Shown here: piece by piece, positions 25,166 to 33,976 of the stretch
How positions within the stretch are numbered: position 1 is the first letter of the stretch
Layout: every line of letters begins with the position of its first letter
Assembly: GCF_023369555.1 (NCBI RefSeq)
Contig: NZ_JACJVC010000020.1
Location: forward strand, 1-42,023
Direction of reading: 5' to 3'
DNA from: Actinomyces sp. AC-20-1
GTDB taxonomy: Bacteria > Actinomycetota > Actinomycetes > Actinomycetales > Actinomycetaceae
DNA: 42,023 nucleotides
Translations under genes and position numbers: made by a program
The notes under the pieces: generated by a model
What the model was told of the DNA's origin: nothing
What the model saw: only the letters and a program-made list of their open reading frames with translations
Databases searched by the model: none

Positions 25166-26257
25166 TCAGCCCTTCCTCTGGCGGGACATGAGGAACTGGA
25201 TGAGGGAGACCCCCACCATGAGGACGAAGAGGAACAGGGACACCGCTGAGGCGTACCCCAGGTCCTTGTCCCGGAACCCGGTCTGGTAGATGTAGCGCAC
25301 GAGCACATCGGTGGTGCCTGCGGGGCCGCCGGAGGTCATGATGTTGACCTGCCCGAAGATCTGGAACGAGGCGATCACCTGGGTGACGACGACGAGCAGC
25401 GTGGCGTGACGCAGTCCCGGCAGCGTGATGTGCAGGAGCTTCTGCCAGGGGCCGGCGCCGTCGAGGGCCGCGGCCTCGTAGAGGGTGGGGTCGATGTCCT
25501 GCAGGCCGGCGCCGAAGAGGATCATGTTGAAGCCGACGGTCCACCACACGGTGGTGACGACGACGGCGCCCATGGCCAGGCCGGGGGTGGTGAGCCACTC
25601 GATGGTGCCCATGCCCAGGGCCTCGGTGAGCCGGCTGACGATGCCGCGCGAGGGGTTGAGCAGGTAGCCCCACACGAGAGTCGTCATGGACACGGGCAGC
25701 ACGTAGGGCACGAAGAGCGCGGCCCGGTAGAAGCCGGTCATCCGCCCGGGACGGTTGAGCAGGAGGGCGAAGACGAGCCCGAGGCCGGCGATGAGCGGCG
25801 TCGAGACGAGCGTGAAGACGACGGTGTTCTCCAGCGCGTTCCAGAACCTCGTGTCGTACCAGGAGCCGCCGGGGCCGGGGTGGAAGCCCATGAGCACGGC
25901 GACGGCGACCAGTGAGGTGATGAGGAGGACCTCGCCCGCCCGCAGCCGCCTGCCCCTCCAGGCCCAGGCGCCCACGGCCGCGGCGACGAGCAGGAGCAGC
26001 AGGCGCAGGACCCAGCGGTGGCCGGCGCTCCAGATGATGCCGGTGCCGCCGAGCATCGTCGTGTAGTTGCGCAGGCCCACGTAGTCGCGGACGCTGCCGA
26101 GCAGGTCCCAGTCGAACAGGCTCATGAGCCCGGCCTGGAGGACCGGGTAGAGGAGGAAGAGCACGTAGACGAGCGCGAAGGGCAGGACGAAGGAGAGGTT
26201 CGTCCCCCACCGCAGGACCTTGGCCCGGGTACGGCGGCGTGTCACCGGGCGGCTCAT
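25166..26257 (-). CDS. ABC sugar permease, MalF type, with an extra membrane hairpin
   Basis: A 363-residue permease. After the first helix (LSFVLPFALVYVLFLLYPVL) there is an inserted block (about residues 80-135) with two added hydrophobic segments around AWRGRRLRAGE; simple six-helix sugar permeases lack it. The core and its EAA loop EAAALDGAGPWQKLLHITLPGLR are intact. The ATG overlaps the GH2 stop by 4 nt (ATGA). It forms the channel with the MalG-type subunit. Confidence 0.92.
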   Translation of the reverse strand: MSRPVTRRRTRAKVLRWGTNLSFVLPFALVYVLFLLYPVLQAGLMSLFDWDLLGSVRDYVGLRNYTTMLGGTGIIWSAGHRWVLRLLLLLVAAAVGAWAWRGRRLRAGEVLLITSLVAVAVLMGFHPGPGGSWYDTRFWNALENTVVFTLVSTPLIAGLGLVFALLLNRPGRMTGFYRAALFVPYVLPVSMTTLVWGYLLNPSRGIVSRLTEALGMGTIEWLTTPGLAMGAVVVTTVWWTVGFNMILFGAGLQDIDPTLYEAAALDGAGPWQKLLHITLPGLRHATLLVVVTQVIASFQIFGQVNIMTSGGPAGTTDVLVRYIYQTGFRDKDLGYASAVSLFLFVLMVGVSLIQFLMSRQRKG

Positions 26258-28143
26258 CGCGGCTGCCCCGTGTCGAGGGCGGGGACCTCGGTGATCGCCC
26301 GGGGCCTGAGGTGGGTGCGGAAGGCGCGGGCGCCGCGGGTGAGGAGGTCGCGGGTGCGGGCCTCGCCCAGCTTGAGGGTGCGGTCGGCGTGGCACAGGCC
26401 GTTGGTCTCCTGGGCGGTGTCGGTCAGCTGGGTGTAGCACCAGCCGGACAGCAGCGGGGAGGCGTAGAGGGAGTCGAGGAGGCTGCCGACGACCTCCTCG
26501 TACTCCTCGGTGGTGGAGACGACGGCGTAGCCCCAGGACCCGGCGTCGGCAGTGGCCAGGGAGATGCCTCCGAACTCCGAGACCATGACGGGTCGCCGGC
26601 CGTCCCAGTCCTGGTCGAGCAGGATCCGCCGGCCCTGGGGCCCGGCGCCGGTGAGGGTGCGGGCCAGGGAGTCGTCGTCGGCGTAGTTGGCGCGCAGCTC
26701 CTCGGGGTGGGTGCCGTAGTCGTGGACGGTGACGATGTCGGTACCACGCTGCTCCCAGCCGTCGTTGGCGATGACGGGCCGGGTGGGGTCGAGGGCGCGG
26801 GTGAGGCTGACGACGGAGTCGACGAAGGCCTGCTGGGCGGGGTCGGTGGCGATGAGGGGCACGCCCCAGCTCTCGTTGAAGGGGACCCACACGACGACGC
26901 TGGGGTGGCCGGCGCAGTCCTCGACGGTGCGGGCCCACTCGGCGGTGAGCATGGCGACGGCGCGGTGGGAGAAGGCGTAGGCGGCCGGGTACTCGGCCCA
27001 GACCATCATGCCGAGGCGGTCCGCCCAGGCGAGGTAGCGCAGGTCGGGGGTGCGCTGGTGGGCGCGCAGGGTGTTGAGGCCGAGCCTTCTGGCCAGGGCG
27101 ATGTCCTCGCGCAGCGCCTCGTTGCTGGGCGGGGTGAAGGCGCTGTCCTCCCAGTAGCCCTGGTCGAGGACCGCCCGCACGTAGACCGGCTCGTGATTGA
27201 GGCAGAGGTAGCCGTTGGAGGTGGTGACCTCCCGCAGTCCGGTGTAGGAGACGACCTCGTCACTGCGGGTACGGTCGCCGTCGGTCTCGGTGAGGCTGAT
27301 GCGGGCCTCGACGAGGTGGGGCTGGGAGGGGGTCCACAGCAGGCCCGGCCACTCCATGCGGTTGAGCAGCGCCGGGACGTGGATGGTGACGGTGGCCTCC
27401 TGGGCGAGGCAGGCGGTGGTGGCGGTGCCGAGGGGCTCGCCGTCGTGACTGAGGGTGACGGTCACGCTGGTGCCGGGACGGGGGGCGCGGGTGAGGGCCA
27501 GCCGGGCGGAGACCTGTGCCTGCCCGAGGTCGGTCTGCCAGGTCAGGGCGGTGACGGCGAGGGCCGGGCGGCGCTCCATCCAGACCTCGCGCCAGATGCC
27601 GGTGGAGCGCTGGTACCAGATGCCGTGGGGGCTCTCGCGCCACTCCTGCTTGCCACGTGGCTGCTCGACGTCGCTGCGCGGGTCCTCGGCACGGACGACG
27701 AGCTCCAGCCCCTCGGGGGTGAGGGCCTCGGTGACGTCGACCTCGAAGCGGGAGTACCCGCCGACGTGGTGGGCGAGGTGCTGGCCGTTGCCCCAGACGT
27801 CGGCGGTGTGGTCCACGCCCTCGAAGGTGAGGACGAGGCGCTCGCCGTCGGCCTCGGGAAGGGAGGCGAGCTCGTCGGGGGTGACGGTGCGCCGGTACCA
27901 GACGACCTCGGTGTCGTAGCCGGGTCCGGGGAGCCCGGACCTCTCGGTGCCGGGCGGGAAGGGGACGGTGATGGTGTCGGGGAAGAGGGTGCCGGGGGCG
28001 TGCCAGGACTCGCGTGTGCCGACGCGGTGGGGGTCAGCGCAGAAGCCCCAGGGACCGGCGAGGCTGAGCCAGCTCTCGCGGCAGATGAGCGGGCGCGGGT
28101 AGCCGGCCGTGAGCCACGCTGCGGAGTCGCCGTTGATTCGCAT
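26254..28143 (-). CDS. glycoside hydrolase family 2 enzyme
   Basis: A 629-residue enzyme without a signal peptide, so it acts in the cytoplasm on imported glycosides. Domain order: jelly-roll sugar-binding (about 20-190), immunoglobulin-like (190-290), TIM barrel (290-600). The acid/base is E424 in VPFNESWG and the nucleophile E523 in VSEFGG. Barrel segments RAHQRTPDLRYLAWADRLGMMVW suggest a beta-galactosidase or glucuronidase relative; the exact substrate is unclear. ATG 28143 is preferred over the GTG at 28149 because the CATACT box at 28150-28155 leaves 6 nt to it. It is the first gene of the operon. Confidence 0.92.
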   Translation of the reverse strand: MRINGDSAAWLTAGYPRPLICRESWLSLAGPWGFCADPHRVGTRESWHAPGTLFPDTITVPFPPGTERSGLPGPGYDTEVVWYRRTVTPDELASLPEADGERLVLTFEGVDHTADVWGNGQHLAHHVGGYSRFEVDVTEALTPEGLELVVRAEDPRSDVEQPRGKQEWRESPHGIWYQRSTGIWREVWMERRPALAVTALTWQTDLGQAQVSARLALTRAPRPGTSVTVTLSHDGEPLGTATTACLAQEATVTIHVPALLNRMEWPGLLWTPSQPHLVEARISLTETDGDRTRSDEVVSYTGLREVTTSNGYLCLNHEPVYVRAVLDQGYWEDSAFTPPSNEALREDIALARRLGLNTLRAHQRTPDLRYLAWADRLGMMVWAEYPAAYAFSHRAVAMLTAEWARTVEDCAGHPSVVVWVPFNESWGVPLIATDPAQQAFVDSVVSLTRALDPTRPVIANDGWEQRGTDIVTVHDYGTHPEELRANYADDDSLARTLTGAGPQGRRILLDQDWDGRRPVMVSEFGGISLATADAGSWGYAVVSTTEEYEEVVGSLLDSLYASPLLSGWCYTQLTDTAQETNGLCHADRTLKLGEARTRDLLTRGARAFRTHLRPRAITEVPALDTGQPR

Positions 28144-28149
28144 GCCCAC

Positions 28150-28187
28150 AGTATGGCGACCTGCCTCACATTTTGCAAACGTAGCAA
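28150..28187 (-). promoter_or_regulatory. glycoside operon promoter with overlapping LacI-type operator
   Basis: On the minus strand TTGCAA (plus 28173-28178) and CATACT (plus 28150-28155) are 17 nt apart. The plus-strand sequence TTGCAAACGTAGCAA (28173-28187) is an imperfect palindrome with TTGC/GCAA arms that covers the -35 box, so a bound LacI-family repressor would block RNA polymerase. Confidence 0.6.
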
Positions 28188-28254
28188 TCGTTGTGGTGCC
28201 ATCGCCGGGGATCCCGGACTCCCGACGGCCCGGGTGGGCGGGTCGAGAGCGGCA

Positions 28255-28860
28255 CTACTCGTCGACGCGGCGGCGTCCCTCGAAGGCGCGGCCGAGGGTG
28301 ACCTCGTCGGCGTACTCGAGGTCGCTGCCCACCGGCAGGCCGGAGGCGAGGCGGGAGACGGGAACGTCCATGGTGCGCAGCACGCGGGTGAGGTAGGCGG
28401 CCGTGGCCTCCCCGACGACGTCGGGGTCCGTGGCCAGGATGACCTCGCCGACCTCCCCGCCCAGGCGGGCGAAGAGCTCGCGCACGCGCAGGTCGTCGGG
28501 GCCGACGCCGTTGATGGGGTCGATGGCCCCGCCGAGGACGTGGTAGAGGCCCCGGTACTCGCGAGTGCGCTCGATGGCGACGACGTCCTTGGGCTCCTCG
28601 ACCACGCAGATGACGCGCTGGTCGCGGCGCGGGTCGGCGCAGATGGTGCACTGCTCGGCCTCGGCGATGTTGCCGCAGGTGGTGCAGAAGCGCACCCGCG
28701 CCTTGACGGCGCGCAGGGCGTCGATGAGGCGCTCGACGCTGGCGGTGTCGGAGGCGAGGATGTGGAAGGCCATCCGCTGGGCGGACTTGGGGCCGATGCC
28801 GGGGAGCTCCCCGAGCTCGTCGATGAGGTCCTGGACGGCACCTTCGTAGACGGCGGGCAT
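28255..28860 (-). CDS. recR: recombination mediator RecR
   Basis: A 201-residue protein. The helix-hairpin-helix is [15 protein letters not shown], the zinc-finger cysteines are in [17 protein letters not shown], and the Toprim domain has [14 protein letters not shown] and [11 protein letters not shown]. It loads RecA at gaps together with RecF and RecO. It starts 3 nt after the dnaX stop. The YbaB/EbfC gene commonly found between dnaX and recR is absent. Confidence 0.96.
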   Translation of the reverse strand: MPAVYEGAVQDLIDELGELPGIGPKSAQRMAFHILASDTASVERLIDALRAVKARVRFCTTCGNIAEAEQCTICADPRRDQRVICVVEEPKDVVAIERTREYRGLYHVLGGAIDPINGVGPDDLRVRELFARLGGEVGEVILATDPDVVGEATAAYLTRVLRTMDVPVSRLASGLPVGSDLEYADEVTLGRAFEGRRRVDE

Positions 28861-28863
28861 GGG

Positions 28864-31860
28864 TCAGGATCCTTCCGGTCCGCGGTCGGTGATGACGACC
28901 TCCTCCAGGACGGTGGCGCCGAGCAGGCGCTTGACGACCTCGAGGCCGACGACGCCGGCCTCCTCGGCGTCCTCGTCGTCCTCACTGATGACGTCGTCCT
29001 CGAGCCTGACGACCGGGCGCACCTGGGCGGCGCCGGGGGGTGGTGCCTCGCCCCGGGCGGCGGCGCGGGCGGCGGCCATGGCGGCGCTGACCGAGGCGCT
29101 GGGCGGGGCCCATGAGTCCTCGGTGGAGGCCTCGAAGGGGGCGGGCTCATCGGGCAGGGGGATGCCGTCGGAGAAGTAGCCGTCGTCGGCTGCGGGGCGC
29201 TGCGGGACCGGGCCGGCCGGACCGGGGGCCGCCGGAGCCGGCTCCACGGCGCCAGAGGTCTCCGCGTCGGGGGTCACGGCGTCGGGAGCCGCAGTGCTCG
29301 AGGCCGAGGGGGCAGGGGCTGCCGGGCCGGTGCCGGGGCCCGCGGAGCCGGTGAGGGTACGGCTCGAGGGGTCCGGGCCGAGGGCGCCCGCAGGTCCGAC
29401 AGGGGTGGAGCCGTCGGGCTCGCCAGGGGCCGGCCCGACAGGGCCGTGGGCGCGTTCGGCCGGCTCCGAGGGCGAGGGGGCGCTGGTGGGCCCGGGGGCC
29501 GTCTGGCGCTGCGGAGCGGACGACGAGGCCCTGCCGGGGATCTCCGGCAGGGCGTGGAGGCGGTGGACGGTGGCCAGGGGAGCGTCGTCCACCTCGGCGG
29601 GCGCCCCGGCGCCGGGCGCGGGCCGGGCGGGGCCGGCCTGGGGCGGGGCCCCTGAGGGCGCGCCCACAGCCCGGTCCTGCTCGTCGGGGACCGGGGAGGG
29701 GTGCGGCCTGCGGGCCTGGCCGATGGGGGCGACCTCGCCCCAGCCGACGGGCTCAGGTTCAGGTGCGGAGGAGGGTGCCGCCTCGGGGGCGGGCGCCCGC
29801 CCCGGCGAGGAGGAGGCGGGGGACGTCGTCGGGGTGGGCGCGGGTGCGGCGGCCGGAGCCGCCGTCGGGGTCGGCCCGGACGCAGCCGCCTGGACCGCCG
29901 CGGAGGAGGGCGCGATCACCTGAGGCGCGGGTCCCGCGGGCGCTCGCGGGGCGCGTGAGGCTCCCACCCCCCCGGGGGCGCCGGGGCCTCCCGCGGGGAC
30001 CGGCCCGCCGGGACCATCCGGCCCGCCGGGACCTCCTGGCCCTCCTGGGCCTCCGAGGAGGACGGCCTCGACCTGGACCTGGAGGCCGAGTGCCTGGTGG
30101 AGCGCCTGGGCGACGACGGGGGCGTGTCCGTGGCTGAAGGCGTTGACGAGCCCCGGCGACCTGAACAGGACGCGGAAGACGCCCGCCTCGACGTCACCGG
30201 GCTGGGCGTGCGGCTCGACGAGGGCCCAGGTGGCGCGCCGCTCGCGCTTGATGGCCTCGAGGACCTCGCCCCACCGGGTGCGGATCATCTCCCCGTCGGC
30301 TCCGGCGGTGCCGGAGGCCTGCTGCGCCGTCCCCGGCTGGATCTCCTCGTCGGCACCGGGTGCGGACTGCGGCGTCGCGGTAGGCGGGGCCGCCGCGGCG
30401 GAGGCCTCGCCGGCCGGGTGGGGCACGGCCGTCTCGGGCGCGCCCAGGGCGCGCGCCGGGGGGGCGTCGGGATACTCAGAGGGCGCAGAGGGCGCCGTCG
30501 TGCCCGGCTGGGCCGGGGGCGCCGCCTCAGGCGCGACAGGCGCGTCGGGCCCTGAGGGCGCCGGGGACGCGGCCGGAGCGGGTTGGCCGGAGCCCGTCGG
30601 CTGCGTCGCCGCACCGTCGTCACCACCGGAGGCGCGACGGGCGATGGCGGCGGCCAGGGCGCGCGGGTCCTGCGCCGCAGGCACGGCCTGCGGCGCGACC
30701 CCGGGCTGCACCGCCGCCGGGGCACCGGCAGCGCCCTGGGGCACGGGCCCCGGCTGTGAGCGCTGGGGCACCAGCAGGCGCGCCATGAGCAGCTCGAGCT
30801 GGAGGCGCGGGGAGGTGGCCCCCACCATCTGGGTCAGGGCCTGGGCGGTGAGGTCCGCGTAGCGCGAGAGCGTGGCGGAGCCGATCGTGCGCGCCTGGAC
30901 CTCCATGCGCTCGAGCTCGTCCGAGGGCAGGGACCCGAGAGCGGGCCCGGCCTCCGCCCCGGCGAGCGCGATGACGAGCAGGTCCCGCAGCCGCTGGAGA
31001 AGGTCCTCGACGAAGCGACGGGGGTCGTGCCCGGAGGCGATGACACGGTCCACCACGCGGAAGACGCCCGCGCCGGAGGCGGCCGCGATGGAGTCCACGC
31101 ACTGGTCGAGCATCGTCGTGTCCGTGTAGCCCAGCAGGGCGACGGCCCTCTGGTAGTCGACCTCGCCGTCGACGGCGCCGCCGATGAGCTGGTCCATGAC
31201 CGAGAGCGTGTCGCGCACGCTCCCGCCGCCTGCCCGGGTGACGAGCGGGAACACCCCCGGCCCCACCGCGACGCCCTCCGAGTGGCAGAGCTGGCCGAGG
31301 TAGGTCTCCAGGGTGTCCGGTGGGACGAGGCGGAAGGGGTAGTGGTGGGTGCGCGAGCGGATGGTGCCGATGACCTTCTCCGGCTCGGTGGTGGCGAAGA
31401 TGAACTTCACGTGCGCCGGGGGCTCCTCGACGAGCTTGAGCAGGGCGTTGAAGCCCTGCGGCGTGACCATGTGGGCCTCGTCGAGGATGAAGATCTTGAA
31501 GCGGTCCCGGGCGGGGGCGAAGACCGCGCGCTCGCGCAGGTCGCGGGCGTCGTCGACGCCGTTGTGGCTGGCGGCGTCGATCTCGACGACGTCGAGGCTG
31601 CCGGGGCCGCCGGTGGCCAGGTCCCGGCAGGAGGGGCACACCCCGCAGGGGGTGTCCGTGGGGAACTGCTCGCAGTTGAGGCAGCGGGCGAGGATGCGGG
31701 CGCTCGTCGTCTTGCCGCAGCCGCGCGGGCCGGAGAAGAGGTAGGCGTGGGTGACGCGGTCACCGCACAGTGCCGCCATGAGGGGGGCGGTCACGTGCTC
31801 CTGCCCGATGACGTCCTGAAAGGTGTCCGGGCGGTAGCGGCGGTACAGAGCGGTGGTCAC
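28864..31860 (-). CDS. dnaX: DNA polymerase III subunit gamma/tau
   Basis: A 998-residue clamp-loader subunit. The AAA+ domain has Walker A SGPRGCGKTTSAR, a zinc module CLNCEQFPTDTPCGVCPSC, DEAHM and the SRC-like SRTHHYPFR. Domain III ends near residue 370. The remaining 600 residues are mostly Pro/Ala/Gly-rich, broken by one folded helical-strand block (EMIRTRWGEVLEAIKRERRA to LHQALGLQ) and including a collagen-like GGP repeat, then an acidic end. Many homologues have about 650 residues, so the tail is unusually long. GTG 31860 lies 6 nt after TAGAGT (plus 31867-31872), so the transcript is predicted leaderless. Confidence 0.95.
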   Translation of the reverse strand: MTTALYRRYRPDTFQDVIGQEHVTAPLMAALCGDRVTHAYLFSGPRGCGKTTSARILARCLNCEQFPTDTPCGVCPSCRDLATGGPGSLDVVEIDAASHNGVDDARDLRERAVFAPARDRFKIFILDEAHMVTPQGFNALLKLVEEPPAHVKFIFATTEPEKVIGTIRSRTHHYPFRLVPPDTLETYLGQLCHSEGVAVGPGVFPLVTRAGGGSVRDTLSVMDQLIGGAVDGEVDYQRAVALLGYTDTTMLDQCVDSIAAASGAGVFRVVDRVIASGHDPRRFVEDLLQRLRDLLVIALAGAEAGPALGSLPSDELERMEVQARTIGSATLSRYADLTAQALTQMVGATSPRLQLELLMARLLVPQRSQPGPVPQGAAGAPAAVQPGVAPQAVPAAQDPRALAAAIARRASGGDDGAATQPTGSGQPAPAASPAPSGPDAPVAPEAAPPAQPGTTAPSAPSEYPDAPPARALGAPETAVPHPAGEASAAAAPPTATPQSAPGADEEIQPGTAQQASGTAGADGEMIRTRWGEVLEAIKRERRATWALVEPHAQPGDVEAGVFRVLFRSPGLVNAFSHGHAPVVAQALHQALGLQVQVEAVLLGGPGGPGGPGGPDGPGGPVPAGGPGAPGGVGASRAPRAPAGPAPQVIAPSSAAVQAAASGPTPTAAPAAAPAPTPTTSPASSSPGRAPAPEAAPSSAPEPEPVGWGEVAPIGQARRPHPSPVPDEQDRAVGAPSGAPPQAGPARPAPGAGAPAEVDDAPLATVHRLHALPEIPGRASSSAPQRQTAPGPTSAPSPSEPAERAHGPVGPAPGEPDGSTPVGPAGALGPDPSSRTLTGSAGPGTGPAAPAPSASSTAAPDAVTPDAETSGAVEPAPAAPGPAGPVPQRPAADDGYFSDGIPLPDEPAPFEASTEDSWAPPSASVSAAMAAARAAARGEAPPPGAAQVRPVVRLEDDVISEDDEDAEEAGVVGLEVVKRLLGATVLEEVVITDRGPEGS

Positions 31861-31949
31861 GGTCCGACTCTAAACGGGAGCACCGACACGATGCGACGGC
31901 CGAAGCGGGCCCGCGGCGGGAGCGGCCCCGCGGCGGCGCCCTCGCCAGC

Positions 31950-32055
31950 ACCCCCCGGTCACGTGAGGACCCCCCGTGCACCCGCCAGAGCCCGCTTACC
32001 CTTGCTACCTTCCGGTCCTGGGGGGATTCACTGGATGACGCCGCACGAGGGGCCG
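31950..32055 (-). ncRNA. ffs: signal recognition particle 4.5S RNA
   Basis: The minus strand carries the SRP domain IV signature GGACCGGAAGGTAGCAAGGG, then GCGGGCTCTGGCGGGTGCAC and GGGGGGTCCTCAC, which closes the stem with the GTGAATCCCCCC side. The position beside dnaX is typical of actinobacteria. A TACACT box (plus 32062-32067) places the 5' end near 32055; ends are good to about 8 nt. It works with Ffh to target membrane proteins. Confidence 0.9.
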
Positions 32056-32175
32056 CGAGCGAGTGTACCCGACGTCCGGCCCGCCCCGGCGCCCGGCCCC
32101 GCGGGTCGGCGCGGCCGTGACCGATGCCACCGGCCTCGGCTCCCCACCGGCTGGCACCACGGGGCGCGGGTCGCA

Positions 32176-32181
32176 TATAGT
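32176..32181 (+). promoter_or_regulatory. -10 box TATAGT for tRNA-Ser
   Basis: The same hexamer as before tRNA-Pro, here 43 nt upstream of the tRNA, with a small CCCGT/ACGGG hairpin in the leader. Confidence 0.45.
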
Positions 32182-32224
32182 CCATTCCCGTTGCACGGGA
32201 TCCGTCGCGGTCACGTCAGCGCCT

Positions 32225-32312
32225 GGAGGATTCGCCTAGTGGCCTATGGCGCACGCTTGGAAAGCGTGTTGGGTGCAAGCCCTCGGGGGTTCGAATCCCC
32301 CATCCTCCGCCA
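32225..32312 (+). tRNA. tRNA-Ser(GGA)
   Basis: Acceptor GGAGGAT with ATCCTCC, anticodon stem CACGC/GCGTG with loop TTGGAAA (anticodon GGA), a long variable arm typical of serine tRNAs, T arm GGGGG-TTCGAAT-CCCCC, discriminator G and an encoded CCA at 32310-32312. Confidence 0.96.
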
Positions 32313-32323
32313 CCGGTTCAAGG

Positions 32324-32363
32324 CCCGCAGTTTTCCCCAGAATCCTGCGGGTCTTCTTTTTTC
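32324..32363 (+). terminator. intrinsic terminator after tRNA-Ser
   Basis: CCCGCAG (32324-32330) pairs with CTGCGGG (32345-32351), followed by a T-rich run TCTTCTTTTTTC. It is the most classical terminator in the window. Confidence 0.9.
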
Positions 32364-32435
32364 GTCACCAGGGTTGGACCCCACCTAAGACCCTGCCAGC
32401 CCCAGCTGCGCCCCACCACCCCTTGTACCGCCCCC

Positions 32436-32488
32436 TTGACACAAGACCGCATCGCCCCCACTCTTGTACCATCAACTCAGTACAAGAG
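32436..32488 (+). promoter_or_regulatory. promoter and palindromic operator for the GntR-controlled operon
   Basis: A consensus -35 TTGACA (32436-32441) is followed 17 nt later by CACTCT (32459-32464). A perfect inverted repeat CTCTTGTAC (32461-32469) and GTACAAGAG (32480-32488) with a 10-nt centre overlaps the -10 and start site. A partial repeat CTTGT...ACAAG (32422-32445) surrounds the -35. The GntR regulator encoded by the operon is the likely ligand. Confidence 0.75.
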
Positions 32489-32497
32489 GTGGTTGCC

Positions 32498-33589
32498 ATG
32501 TTCCTGCCGATGCTCGCCGTCGTCCTCACCGTCCTGTTCCTGCTCACCTTCCTGCCCATCGCCCTCACCCGCGCCGCCCGCGCCGCCCACGCCCCCAGCA
32601 CGCCGCCCGCCCTCGCCGACGCCGACCGCTACTCGCGGCGCAGCACCGCCCTGGCCGTCCTCACCGGGCTCGGCGCCGCCGTCGCCGTCGCCCTCGTCTG
32701 GGCCCTGGCCGAGCGGGCCTACATGTACACCGCCCTCGCGCACACGATCACCGACGCCGCCACCAGGCCCGACGACGGCGAGCTCATCATCGGCCAGCTC
32801 CCGCCCCTGCTCGACCTCGGTCTCGTCCTCGCCCCCAGCGTCATGGGCGTCGTCGGCCTCCTGGTCCTCCTCCTGCGCGAGCGCCGCAGCCCCCTCGTGA
32901 CGACGCCGACGCGCACCGCCTCACTGACACCTCGACGTCCCCGCGACTATGTCTCGCTCCCCTTCGCCGTCGTCGCCGTCCTCGCCCTGGTCCTGCTCAC
33001 CTCCCTCCTCGTCATCGGCACCCTCACGGCCGACGCCACCGGCACGGCCCACACCTGGGAGGGGACGTGGCACAGCGCCAGCGGCCCCGTCCAGGCCACC
33101 AGCACCCGCACCCCCTGGCCCGGCTGGGTCTACTCCGTGCCCATCCTGCTGCTCACCGTTGCCCAGCTCGTCCTGGCCACCACCGCCCTGCGCGACACCG
33201 CCGCCCGCGGCCAGCTGACCTCCTGGGCCGACGACGCCCCCGACACCGACCTCGACGCCGCCCTGCGCCGCCGCAGCGCGGACGCCGTCGTCGGGCTCCT
33301 CATCATCGCCGTGTCCCTGCCGACCATCGCGGCGGGTCTGACCATGGCGCCCATCGCGGGCGACGCCCTGGGCTCCTACCCGATGCTCGGCCGCGAGTAC
33401 CTGGCCCTGGGGGTGTGGGCCCTGGCCTGCGCCGGCCTGGCGCTGCTCGCCCTGGGAGCCGGGACCGCCCTCATGCTGCGGCGCCCGGCCGTCATCCGCG
33501 AGCGCCTGGCCCTCGACGCACCGCTCGTCACCGCACCGCACAGCTCCGCGCCCGCCGCTACGGCGCCCGAGGGCGGCGAGCAGTCATGA
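32498..33589 (+). CDS. multi-pass membrane protein in a GntR/YtrA-type operon
   Basis: A 363-residue protein with about eight hydrophobic segments and no ATPase or catalytic motif. The ATG at 32498 follows AAGAGGTGG at 32484-32492, a Shine-Dalgarno sequence that partly overlaps the palindrome. Its stop overlaps the regulator's ATG (ATGA). The protein's role cannot be read from sequence; other YtrA-type regulators control membrane transporters and are induced by wall-active compounds, which makes an envelope role plausible. Confidence 0.75.
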   Translation: MFLPMLAVVLTVLFLLTFLPIALTRAARAAHAPSTPPALADADRYSRRSTALAVLTGLGAAVAVALVWALAERAYMYTALAHTITDAATRPDDGELIIGQLPPLLDLGLVLAPSVMGVVGLLVLLLRERRSPLVTTPTRTASLTPRRPRDYVSLPFAVVAVLALVLLTSLLVIGTLTADATGTAHTWEGTWHSASGPVQATSTRTPWPGWVYSVPILLLTVAQLVLATTALRDTAARGQLTSWADDAPDTDLDAALRRRSADAVVGLLIIAVSLPTIAAGLTMAPIAGDALGSYPMLGREYLALGVWALACAGLALLALGAGTALMLRRPAVIRERLALDAPLVTAPHSSAPAATAPEGGEQS

Positions 33590-33957
33590 GCCCGACGTCG
33601 ATCACCCTGGACACGGCGGACCCGACCCCGCCCTTCGAGCAGGTCCGCCGCCAGGTCGCCGCCCTCATCTCCTCCGGAGCGCTGGAGGAGGGCTCGCGCC
33701 TGCCGACGGTGCGCCAGCTGGCGGGTGACCTGCGCGTCGCCCCAGGCACGGTGGCGCGCGCCTACAAGGAGCTCGAGTCCGCGGGGCTCGTCGTCACGCG
33801 CCGGGGCGCGGGGACCTGCGTCGCGTCCGGACGGACGCTGCCGCCGGAGCGGCGCCGTGAGCGCCTTGAGGAGCTGGCCCGCCAGTACGTCACGGCCGCC
33901 CGCCGCCTGGGGGCCGACGACGCGGCGCTGCGCGGCGCCGTCGAGACCGCGCTGTGA
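33586..33957 (+). CDS. GntR-family regulator, YtrA subfamily
   Basis: A 123-residue regulator. The winged helix is PPFEQVRRQVAALISSGAL, SRLPTVRQLAGDLRVAPGTVARAYKELESAGLV with the wing TRRGAGTCVA, followed by a short helical end of about 40 residues in place of a large effector domain; this length defines the YtrA group. It is translationally coupled to the membrane protein and probably represses the operon through the CTCTTGTAC/GTACAAGAG palindrome. Confidence 0.92.
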   Translation: MSPTSITLDTADPTPPFEQVRRQVAALISSGALEEGSRLPTVRQLAGDLRVAPGTVARAYKELESAGLVVTRRGAGTCVASGRTLPPERRRERLEELARQYVTAARRLGADDAALRGAVETAL

Positions 33958-33976
33958 CCGCCTTGTGACCGTATCT

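Noticed and set aside
30000-30060. GGP-coding repeat in dnaX as a tandem-repeat locus or CRISPR-like array
   Set aside because: It is an imperfect in-frame collagen-like repeat within the protein, with no spacers or conserved repeat unit.
28864-31860. programmed frameshift in dnaX producing gamma as in E. coli
   Set aside because: No A-rich slippery run was seen near the end of domain III; the frame is continuous to the full-length stop.
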